Source of the DNA: Mnemiopsis leidyi
Taxonomy: Eukaryota; Ctenophora; Tentaculata; Lobata; Bolinopsidae
Assembly: GCA_000226015.1 (NCBI GenBank)
Contig: JH154700.1
Location: 1-30,832, forward strand
Length of the DNA: 30,832 bases
Reading direction: 5' to 3'
Made by a program: the position numbers and the translations under genes. The notes below the pieces were generated by a model. It was given only the letters and a program-made list of their open reading frames with translations. It searched no databases and was not told the origin of the DNA. Of the stretch, positions 1-9,708 are shown piece after piece (position 1 is the stretch's first letter; each line of letters begins with the position of its first letter).

Positions 1-93
1 TGGAGGTCACGTTTTGCGTTTTGTCGACTGATAATGTATATATACTGAACAGTTTTACAGTTTATTGAAAAACTAAAAACGCCACTGTTACAG

Positions 94-1597
94 TCCGAGT
101 TGTAACGCAGACGACTACGGACAGGTTGGGTGGCCTTTATGTTCCCCGGAAGAGCAGGTAGCAGTCCAATGTTACGATGACATGTGGAAAGTCGACGTTG
201 AATTTACAATGGTAGAGAGGAAAAGAAAAATGTCATGCCCTGTCCAGGTAAACAGCTTCAAATGATAATCTAAGCAATTTTTTGTCTGTGTCACTTTGCC
301 TTAATCAAGTTCCTTTGCCTTAATCAAGTTAATCTAAGTTATGTAAAAGTGTTGGCGATACGGCGATATCAAATATCTGGAGATGTAACTCCGATTGTTG
401 ATAGTTAAGTCTCCTACTCCATTTCTCCCCTTTTATTCTTTTTCATTATCCAATTTTATCATCAAAGTTCATTTTTGTACATCAAGTAAAGCCAGTAGCG
501 TGGGCGGTTATTCAATAGTCAATACGTGAAGTGTGAACCACCATTATTTCGTTTGACGATCTTGTTTTACAGAAAAGTATAAATTCTCTTCTTCAAGCGA
601 TGGCCAAAAATTGAAATATAGCACCTAAAATTGCTCCCAATTTGACACTCCTTGTGTTAGGTTTGGAAGGAGGGAAATATGATGAATCTGAAGAAGATGG
701 ACGTCCACGTAAAATGGGGAGGAGTCCATCTTAGAGCGGGAGATGATTACGAAACTGAGTATTTTACCGAGGGAGTCCACTACGAAGCCACTGGTAAGTC
801 TTTAACATGTTATCGAAAATATATCTTTGCAGTTCGGGTAGCCAGCTTTCTACATCGCAGAGTTGAATTTAAATATCTATTTTGTCGGATTCAAAATGTA
901 AGCTGTGGGTTGGAAACATTTGAACCAGGGATTCGTCCCATCTGAAGTGACTGTCACAGCAGTCATCGGTAGTTGTTGAGAAGCAGTCATTGTAATTGAA
1001 TTTTAAACTTAAATGTTGATTCATGATCGCCATGGGGCTTTGATTTTCTAATGGATTAACTACTGTCACGTATCTAATATTATGACCCGAAAGCTTGAGA
1101 AACCTAACAGCCTGTATTTCTATAAGCTCATATTCCTTACGATTTGAAACTATATGGCAAATTAAAGCACGCGATCCCCCTTCTAGCTGATGACAGAAGT
1201 ATCGATCAAACTTCGGTTTTTAAAGCTTTAAGCTTTAAATTAAAGCTATTGGCGAAAAAATAATGGTCATTGGACACAGGACTATTGAATGAATAAGTAA
1301 CATTTAAATTAGTTAGATATGTGACACTGTGATTAAATTAACATCACGAATTTCAATGCACGTCCGTTACCACAATATAGCAACCTTGAATAATTATTTA
1401 CAGGAAAATTCAGTAACAGAAAAGGATTCAGAGCTAAATTTACGGGCAACATGGACGACTACGACTGTTTCTTCTGTGACGTCTACATGGGAGAGCACAT
1501 CATGAACCCCTGGCCGGACAAGAACCACAACTGTCCTACAGAATACAGCGATGATGGAATGTACAATAACATGAACAACATGAACAACATGAACTAA
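94..1597 (+). CDS. 3' end of tandem copy 1 of a secreted SRCR-domain protein (partial)
   Basis: Three terminal exons are visible: 94-247, 661-793 and 1404-1597, with TAA at 1595-1597. The first exon enters in phase 2 after a TTACAG acceptor and encodes the end of an SRCR domain (GWPLCSPEEQVAVQCYDDMW). It ends in phase 0 at a GTAAAC donor. The second exon begins VWKEGNMMNLKKMDV and ends in phase 1 at GTAAGT. The third carries a C-x2-C cluster (CFFCDVYMGEHIMNPWP) and ends in a short Asn-Asn-Met repeat. All phases agree, so this copy reads through cleanly. The same three exons recur at 8388-9186 with near-identical coding DNA, so this is the tail of a tandem paralogue whose 5' exons lie left of the window. 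The protein is expected to be extracellular; its ligand is unknown. SRCR domains commonly bind proteins or microbial polymers, but that is family knowledge and not shown here. Confidence 0.83.
248..660 (+). other. intron of SRCR copy 1
   Basis: This intron runs from GTAAAC to a TTAG acceptor. It holds a 19-bp imperfect direct duplication (TTGCCTTAATCAAGTT units near 297-331) and nothing else I can name. It shares no obvious similarity with the matching intron of copy 2 (8541-8708). Confidence 0.6.
794..1403 (+). other. intron of SRCR copy 1
   Basis: This intron runs from GTAAGT to TTACAG, about 610 nt. The matching intron of copy 2 is only 136 nt (8839-8974). I see no coding or RNA signal in it. 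Confidence 0.6.
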
Positions 1598-2220
1598 CAG
1601 AATGAATATTTCAGGGGCAATTAGCCCGGTTTTACTTTGGTCAATCTTTTGTATTCTTTTGCAGAATAAGATGAACATAATTTTAACAAGAATATTAAGT
1701 GTTGGCTATTGACTGATTATTCGTTTTGAACAAGAGGAATTTATTTCGTAAGATCAATTTTCGCATCATGTGACAGCGATTGACGAATGAGAAGTTAGGA
1801 ATTAGCCAATCAATATAGAGCAACGTTATTATACCTTACTCTATCGACCTACTATCGCAAAAAACAAACTAATTATGATTTTTGCAAATTAGTCTATGTG
1901 TGACCGTTTGAAGCTTAAAATGTTGATTTAAATTAAGCTTTTGATACAAACTTTTTGATACGGATATGTTTTGATCTAACGAGATGACCCTTAAGTTTAT
2001 AGTAACAAACCGTTAACGTTACATTAAATCAAGAGGATGTATCATATGTTTGTGTACTGTGTAGTTCTCTCTGTAATACCAAAACTTTCATAGAACTTCT
2101 AAAATCGGTTTCATTTTGTTATGAACGAATGTTGGTATTGGAGGCGGCTTTGAATCTCGTAATGAATTAAGGATTTTATCGTCAAATTTACCAATTCGGC
2201 AATCCTGGTTGAAATTAGGG
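1598..2220. other. AT-rich intergenic stretch after SRCR copy 1
   Basis: This is 3' flank with no open frame of note. An AATAAA-type signal is not obvious close to the stop codon; the nearest AATAAG-like sequence is near 1664. I see nothing else supportable. Confidence 0.4.
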
Positions 2221-2781
2221 GTCATTCATAAAACCGGGTACCCGTCCTTAAGCCATGAGTACATGTCTCGTACTTAAATCAGCCAATTTTCAGAAAATAA
2301 GACAGGCTTAAAGATTGCGTACTTATGGCTCAGTTTTATCGACCCAACTTTGTTTAATCTCAATAAAAAATGGCATCAATGTTCCTCTACCTAAGGTCAA
2401 TCACCTTTAACAGTTTTATGCAAAAATTCGAATCACAAGGGCACTTATTAAACTAAACGACAAGTAAGCCAGTAGGAAAGGCCGGGATCCGAGGGCTCAG
2501 CTTTTTGGCTCAGAAAATAAGGACGTGTCCTCACTTTATGAATACCAAACTCGACGTGTAAGCCGCGACTTAAAATGGTGATCCATGGCTCATATCTGGT
2601 AATCGGTGGCTCGACTCAGGTAATCCGTGTACTTAGAATGGCTCAACAATTTAAGCCACGACTTAGCAAGCCGTACTTAAAAATTGAGGCGAGCCATTAT
2701 TATGAATACGAAAAATGGATTATTGTTCGATTTTCGCTGGATTTAACTAGGAGCCATAAATACGGCTTGGTTATGAATGAC
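2221..2781. mobile_element. Terminal-inverted-repeat element (MITE-like), about 0.56 kb
   Basis: The left end reads GTCATTCATAA (2221-2231) and the right end is its exact reverse complement TTATGAATGAC (2771-2781). The inverted similarity extends inward more weakly: AAGCCATGAG near the left end corresponds to GAGCCATAAATACGGCTTGG near the right. Just outside are GG on the left and CC on the right, with one mismatch, and then ATTAG and TTTAG, a possible short target duplication. Short GGCTCA/GAGCCAT/ACTTA motifs recur inside in both orientations. No transposase is encoded; the 81-residue open frame at 2575-2820 is built from these repeats. This fits a non-autonomous DNA transposon. I do not assign a superfamily. 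Confidence 0.6.
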
Positions 2782-2789
2782 TCCTTTAG

Positions 2790-3055
2790 TGCTATAAGTC
2801 CTGAAGACTTAGGGCTATAAGTCCTGAAGACTTAGTGCTATAGGTCCTGAAGACTTAGGGCTATAAGTCCTGAAGACTTAGGGCTATAAGTCCTGAAGAC
2901 TTAGGGCTATAAGTCCTGAAGACTTAGTGCTATAAGTCCTGAAGACTTAGGGCTATAAGTCCTAAAGACTTAGGGCTATAAGTCCTGGAGACTTAATGCT
3001 ATAAGTCCTGAAGACTTAGTGCTATAAGTCCTGAAGATTTAATGTGACAAGTCCT
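2790..3055. repeat. 23-bp tandem array, about 11.5 copies
   Basis: The unit is GCTATAAGTCCTGAAGACTT plus AGG or AGT. It starts at 2791, 2814, 2837, 2860 and so on with a strict 23-bp period. Copies vary mainly at the unit junction (AGGG, AGTG or AATG), and the last copies decay. The array abuts the right end of the inverted-repeat element within 10 bp. Confidence 0.9.
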
Positions 3056-4046
3056 GAATTTCCCAAACTTTTTCATCTGTTGGGAGGATATGATAAGCCC
3101 GTATTCGGCAGAGGATAAGTCCTTCAGAAAAGTAACGCTGTAAAGAGAACAGTATTGACGGACAGGTACCGCAATTAGCAATTAGCGATTAGCCAATAAA
3201 AAAGCCAGGTACGATCAATAAATACCAAGATAAGCTGGCACGTGAGACACCCCTCGAATTCCGTTTTCTGTACGCGTGTGTTTTCATTTTTGTCCCTAAC
3301 TGAGTTCATCTTTAAAAGACTTTGTGTAACTGTTACTCGAATTCGTTGAACAACTCGGAAGAATTTATCTTAAAACCTTAAGCCATTGAAGTTCGCGAAC
3401 CACATGCAAAATTGCTCTTCTACAACATTGCAACTAGCAAGCAAAAATTCTCCTCTAGCACGTGAAATTTGTGCATTATTATAAACAGAGACTCATATCA
3501 TCCAATAAAAGATTGTCATGTTTTAAATAAAGTGTTGTGCGGCAAATCGCTTTGTGTTGTTTCGCCTGGATTATCTATCAATTTCATTTTTTGTATGTGA
3601 TCTTGGTAAAATGATAATAACTCAGTCTTTTCTTATTGTTTTGTCAGCATAGGATAACAATTATAGGTACGATAACGATAACAAATTTACAGCTTAATGA
3701 TTAATAACAACGAAAACCAGTGATTGAATAATTAAAATAGATTTAAACCCTATTAGCGGGAATATTGTTGTTGAGTTACCTTTTGAGCATGGTGATGTTA
3801 GAATTGAACCAGAATTCTAGTTTTGCTAAGGTTTAGACATCATTGAACTGCATGCGTTGGTTTGTATAACTAAATCAATCATTTAAAAAGAAAAAAAGTC
3901 AGATTTCACCATTCTTGTTGGCCACAGTATATCATTTTTGCCTATTTTTGTTCATTTTTGCCGCGTTGGTGGCAAATAATTGGGTTCAGCAAAATTATGG
4001 ATAACACATCAGGTATCAGACTTCATGAGCGCATGACCACTCAGCT
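3056..4046. other. Intergenic region upstream of SRCR copy 2
   Basis: This stretch is AT-rich with no convincing exon on either strand. It holds several AATAAA-like words and a run of short TTTTTG repeats near 3931-3960. It should include the distal promoter of the gene starting at 4095, but I can point to no specific site. Confidence 0.4.
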
Positions 4047-4054
4047 GATATAAG
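4047..4054 (+). promoter_or_regulatory. Candidate TATA box of SRCR copy 2
   Basis: GATATAAG lies about 41-48 nt upstream of the ATG at 4095. A TATA box usually sits about 30 nt before the start site, which would give a 5' UTR of roughly 10-20 nt. The sequence match is clear, but the function is only inferred. Confidence 0.35.
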
Positions 4055-4094
4055 AAGAAGGCTAGAAACTACGAAAAGAAAACACCTCACAAAA

Positions 4095-7000
4095 ATGTTG
4101 GCTATAGCACTGTGCTTTGTGCTGGGTGCACAGTGCGTTAAGTCGGAGTTATACAACTCCGTGGAGGAAATATTAGACAGAATCGGAGATTACGCTGAAT
4201 CTTTGGGTAAGTTTTTAATATTTCACGTCTTTTTTGTAGTACAATTTTACAATATTAGAATATTAGATGTCGACTAAAAGTAACTTCACTGTTATGAGTG
4301 ACCTGGTTCGAGGAGCACCTGATTGAAGTTCACATCTGGAGCCAGGTCAACCTCCTGAGAGAAACTGACCTGCAATTTCAATGTATGACCAGTGATCACT
4401 TGAGGTGATAAAACCACATGCGAGTAAATTAGTACCAATCGGGATTTTTGTTGAAAAACCCCACGGTGAAGGCTGGTTATGTACAGAAATTTAATATATC
4501 AAATAAATTAATCATAGAATGTCAAGATAATCATGAAAGTCCTGACCACATTCGAAAAATAAAGTTTTGTGAGAAAATAAATCAGAACATAAGATAAATA
4601 TATATTTAGTAAGTCCAGTTATAGAAAACAAAAATTACAGTTCTAGGCAAACCTTAAATTGCACTGGTCAGGCAAAAAGCACACCTGAAACAGGCTTAAA
4701 GTGGTATAATACAAAAATGAAATGACTTGGACCTAACCATATTCCAGGCATAGACACGGAAAAAGACGAATACTTCTGGGAAAGTGACTACTGGAGGGAG
4801 CCGTACCGGAGCATCATGAAATGTCCAAATGGTTATGGGTGGGAAGGAAACTTTGAAGAAGGACTCTGTATGCCATGCGAGCCTGGTTACTATTCTGACA
4901 GTTACGCTGGGTTGAGAACGAAATGTGTCCCGTGTTCAGTGGGAGAGTACGGGAATGTCTGCCAATGGTATTGCAGCTACAACACCACCTTTAAAACTGG
5001 ATCCATGACCGAAAGTGATTGTGTCAACCCAGATGATATGTTTGGCGAAGGATCTTTCGAAAGCGAAGTTGCTGGAAAAGTCAAAGTTACAGGTGATTGG
5101 ACTTTCTTAAACCATGTTTTGATGGAGGCATCGGGCCTAAATTTCTACAAGGCACGGGGATCTGTAGAATACCATGAAGAAGAATATACCAGCAGCATAC
5201 ATCTGAGGGCGGTTTTACCTAATAACTTAGCTGTGTACTTTCAGAATTTTCTGCTGAATTACAGAGATCATGCAATTGATTTCTTAAATGACTACGCGGC
5301 TCTTGGAGATCATTTCACGAGGAAAGTATTTGACATGCTTAATAATGCTGAGACGCTCAAAGAATTTGGGTGGAAAATGGACCATGATCTGCTCAGGGTA
5401 AACGACGTGGAGATTCTTGACGTGGAAGTGCACCTCAACCAACACTGCGAGGATGGATATCGCTCAGCAGAATGGGAAGGAGTGGGAACAAAGTGTGTTG
5501 AAGATACTAGATCTCCCCCCTCCTTAAACAAAAGCTGGTATATTCAATACGTAGGTGAAAACGATCACTGTCACAGTCTTGGATTCAAAGCAGGACTCCG
5601 AGATTTCGTAGAGAAAAGCTGGCCATTCCCTTGTCTTGAGAATCAAGAGTGTGAAGCACATTTCACAACCTGCCAGACTCTCATGTCAGGTGAATGTGCG
5701 ATATTGATTCATTTGATTTTCCACGACGAAGAGGCGGGAATAGGAGACATGGAGGCGAACATAAACAAAGCTAGAATGGTTGAATATCATGGAGATACTT
5801 TATTTGAGTACTCGGATGAAAATCCATATACATACGATTCTAGGGATAAGTGTGGAGTTGACCCAAAAATTAATAAAGATGGTTCAGTTACTTGTTCAGC
5901 AGAGTGTGATACTGAAAACGGCTATCGACTGACCAGATCCGGCAACTGCGAGCAATGCCCTTACGGTACTTGGTTTGACAGAGAATCAGAGGATGTCTTC
6001 GCCCGATGCCACTCTTGCAGTTTCTATAAGAGTGTCACGATGTTTGATAACGTTCCGAAAAGAGCAGATGATTGCATAAACGGGGGTTATAATCGAGAGC
6101 AGAATTCTGAGAGAGTTTGGTTGGATTATGGTGATGAAATCGAAGTAGAGCTGAACTATACCGGAGATGTAACGGTTGAAATGCACCTATGTCAAGTTGT
6201 AGAGGTGAAACACAGATTCGAGGAATACTGTGCGGAAAGATTGTCAATGGATGACATGTCCCTGGATGATTTTACAGATTACAATTTAGAAATGCTTGGG
6301 TGTTTGATGATGGACGAATTTTCAGAGATTTACGAGCACAGTTGTGATGGTTTTAGTAAGTCTTGGTCTGACATTATGAATAATTTTTACTGGGAGGATG
6401 TCGCCTGCTTCGTTGCAAAAGGAATATACTCAATTGAAAATACAGAGGGTGACTGCGATAACCTTCCTATGAGCAAACAGGGTCTTTCCATGCCATTTGA
6501 ATTTAATCAGGGGAATCTTGATTTTCTTTACGACTACCAACACTTTGGTTGGTCCAGCGCACTTTGGGTCCCACTTATCTCCAACGTCGGAAAAATGCAC
6601 AAATTCCGAATGGACTCAATCAGCGAGACTGTTGAAGGGATCTTTCGCAAATTTGGGGTGTACGAAATGGCAAAACTAACAGGTTTGAACATGATGGACT
6701 ACGTGAGAGACTTGATTCTGGCAGTTCCACGAGGCCTCTCTGTCACCAACGCCAACTTTGAGTCAAAGACAGACTACGACTATGTCTGTGACAATGGAAA
6801 ATATCGGCAAACATGCTCGAACAGGTCTGTGTGCGAAAACCGTCGATGCAACAACATGGAATACTCCGAGAGTACGCTATCTTGCGAACCTGATCCTTGC
6901 GATTACTGCAAAGCATCCTGGACATACAACGGTGATAGGGTCCAATGTGAAGCTGATGAAGAGTTTAAATGCGACATTGACACTGAAATCGAAAACGGGA

Positions 7001-9186
7001 GATTAATTGTCATGTCCTCAAGCTACTCTTACAGCAATTTAGGGGATCGAATCCCTCAAGTTGAGTATAAGTACTCTTGCTATGAGGGCTTCAGACTCGA
7101 CAACTACAAACTTCAGAATGGAGAGTCATATTTCTGCGGCACAGATAAAATATCTTGCGACCCAAAAGAAAATACATTCAATCAACAGCCAAGGTGTGTA
7201 CCAGATAGATGTGACTATGATGACTTAGAAAATGGATACATCTATGATACTTATACTTACAGCGATAGCGCTTGCAGAAAAGCAGAGTACAGATGCAACG
7301 AGGGATATCACATGGTCGGATCACACGAAGTCTATTGTAGGGTTAATGGTTCTACAACTGAGATGCCTAGATGCGACAAAATCAGTGAATGCCAGTCATC
7401 TGAAGTTGAAAATGCGAGATTTATAGCCGAGTATACCAACTGGAATGGCGACAAGAAAGGCTGGTATCAATGTCAAAATGGAACTCGTACACAGTATTCT
7501 GATGTGTACTTCACCGTTGAGTGCGGACAAAAGAACGGTTATCGCTGTCAAATGGACACAACCTGCCCTGCGGAGATCGAACATGGTTATTTGATGAGAG
7601 AGTGGGAATGGGAAGAATACGATACTTACATCGGAGAGTACAGATGTGATGAGGGTTTCGAGCTTAGAAATCCGGGTATTTTCAGCGCAAGTGAAGCAGA
7701 GTATGAAATGTATTATGGTTGGGGAGCATGCGGTAATTATACTGATCCTGAAAACTTACCTCGATGTGTTAAACCTGGTAGCCCTGAGCCTTGCAACATG
7801 CCCAAAGATACCTTGAACGGATACAGGATAGAAGAAATAATGAACGAGGAGTATGGAGTAATCGACCAAGCAAAGTACAGATGTAACAATGGCTTCATGA
7901 TGGTTGAAACTTGGAAGGGCGATATCGGATGGTGCAGACCTGATGGAACTTATGAGCTCCCCTATTGCATGCCTCCCAGGGAATACTTCACAGTCGAGTT
8001 CGAGCTGGTTCCCGGCCTGAGCAAGATGGAAAATGCTGGACGAGTTAAGGCGAGACATATTTACGCTGATGGTTCAGCCGGTGACTGGTATGCTGGATGT
8101 GACGACCACTTCAATGGTCCGGCAGCTGGAGCTATTTGTCGATCTTTGGGCTTCAGACATGGCAAACAGATCACAGGAGTTAGGCAGATGAAACCTATTC
8201 CCGATCTTCCGTTTGGAATGACCAATATCTATTGCTATCATGATGACACACTGATTATGAGGTATAAAACGCTTTCACCATTTTTAAAATAAAATGGTTT
8301 CTTCCGAGATAAGAGGCAATATATTGATCAAAAAGTGAATTATAGTGATCAGAATTTATTGAAAAACTAAAAACGCCACTGTTACAGTCCGAGTTGTAAC
8401 GCAGACGACTACGGACAGGTTGGGTGGCCTTTATGTTCCCCTGAAGAGCAGGTAGCAGTCCAATGTTACGATGACATGTGGAAAGTCGACGTTGAATTTA
8501 CAATGGTAGAGAAAAAAGGAAAATGTCATGCCTTGTACAGGTGAATTAACCTGTTCTTTCTTAAAAGAGCCTCGTTGGCATTTTAATGCAGCTTCGCTGC
8601 AAAAAATGAGGCAATTACGACTAATGAATATGTATAAATCTTTGGTATTTTTTGATAAGATAGAACCATGATTTTCGTTCTGGAAAACGGTCAGTAACGT
8701 GTTCCCAGGTATGGAAGGAGGGAAACATGATGAATCTGAAGAACATGGATGTACATGTTAAATGGGGAGGGGTCCGGCCGGTAGGGGGAGACGATTACGA
8801 GGCTGTGTACTTGACTGAAGAAGAATTCACGACAACAGGTAAATTTCCATGAGAAAGTCATTCCATTGTCATCCAATTGTTATTTATTCCAATATTCCAT
8901 ATTACCATAAGCGTTTGATTAGCGATAGTACTTTAGCATATATACGAACGTAACAATTTGAATATTCCACGCAGGAAATTTCCGTAAAAAGAGAGGATTT
9001 AGAGCTAAATTTACGGGAAACATGGACGACTACGACTGTTTCTTCTGTGACGTCTACATGGGAGAGCACATCATGAACCCCTGGCCGGACAAGAACCACA
9101 ACTGTCCTACAGAATACAGCGATGATGAAATGTACAACAACATGAACAACATGCTCAGCATGAACAACATGAACTGGGTTCCCTAA
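4095..9186 (+). CDS. Secreted multi-module protein: Cys-rich, sushi-like and SRCR domains (copy 2), with a one-base frame break
   Basis: Exons are 4095-4206, 4748-8261, 8388-8540, 8709-8838 and 8975-9186. Residues 1-17 form a signal peptide (MLAIALCFVLGAQC). In order come a Cys-rich TNFR/GCC2-like module (about 63-128), a long region with few cysteines, a second such module (about 408-480), a further helical region, about five sushi-like modules (about 779-1115, with CxxGYxL and RC endings) and an SRCR domain (about 1117-1245, with AGCDDHFNGPAAGAICRSLGF). The SRCR domain is split by an intron after codon base 2. The tail repeats that of copy 1. Phases agree at the first two introns. Exon 3 is one base shorter than in copy 1, within an A-rich stretch at about 8510-8525. 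It therefore leaves in phase 2 while exon 4 needs phase 0, and strict splicing would stop a few codons into exon 4. Retention of the intron at 8262 would instead end at 8292. The intact protein would be about 1373 residues and extracellular. Confidence 0.83.
4207..4747 (+). other. intron 1 of SRCR copy 2
   Basis: This 541-nt intron separates the signal-peptide exon from the large exon (donor GTAAGT, acceptor TTCCAG, phase 1). It contains a loose inverted pair, TGACCTGG near 4300 and CCAGGTCA near 4343. I see no other structure. Confidence 0.6.
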
Positions 9187-9708
9187 ATGACAAATACAGT
9201 GCAGAAGCGCTTAACGTACAAGACAATTTCTGTCGCTAGAAAGAGACAAAACTTTTCGATACTTCATTTATAGTTAAGTTGATTCTGTGATGAGTCCGGA
9301 GGTCATATTTTAATTTAATTATTTATTAAAGCCAATAACCCTGATCTTTTAATCATGATTGCCCTGATCTCATAAACATGATAAAGCTTTTTCACGTTTC
9401 TTCAATTAAACCTTAAATTGTGTTCTAACATTTATATAATTACCCCTCAGGTCAATAACTAAAAAAGTTTGTATTTGCAATAAAGTTATTGATCAACTTC
9501 GTTTTTATCTGCCTGTTCACTGTTGTACCACTTACGAAAAATAGCAAAAAAAATACTCCTGATAACGTCTAAGTATTCGACTATCGAATAGAACAGGATC
9601 GAGATGATAGATTAAATGATGATTTCAGCTTTATTTCAATCGAAATGATTCTTTGATTTCTAAGAAGTAATTTAAACATATTTAGATTAAAATGTTGAAA
9701 ACAGTTAC
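9187..9708. other. Region between converging SRCR copy 2 and the NIT cyclase gene
   Basis: On the + strand this is the 3' flank of the SRCR gene, with a candidate AATAAA at 9479-9484. On the - strand it begins the intron after the linker exon of the receptor cyclase. I read it on the - strand for the expected cyclase start (F-S-D-I-V-G-F-T type) and found none. Reading through the donor at 9708 gives an unrelated tail that ends near 9581. Confidence 0.5.

Noticed and set aside
2575..2820. A protein-coding frame of 81 residues on the + strand
   Set aside because: It lies inside the inverted-repeat element and is made from its internal repeats, and its end runs into the 23-bp satellite.
8902..9099. 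A - strand frame rich in VVVHV
   Set aside because: It is the antisense of the last SRCR exon; the same shadow occurs at 1394-1678.
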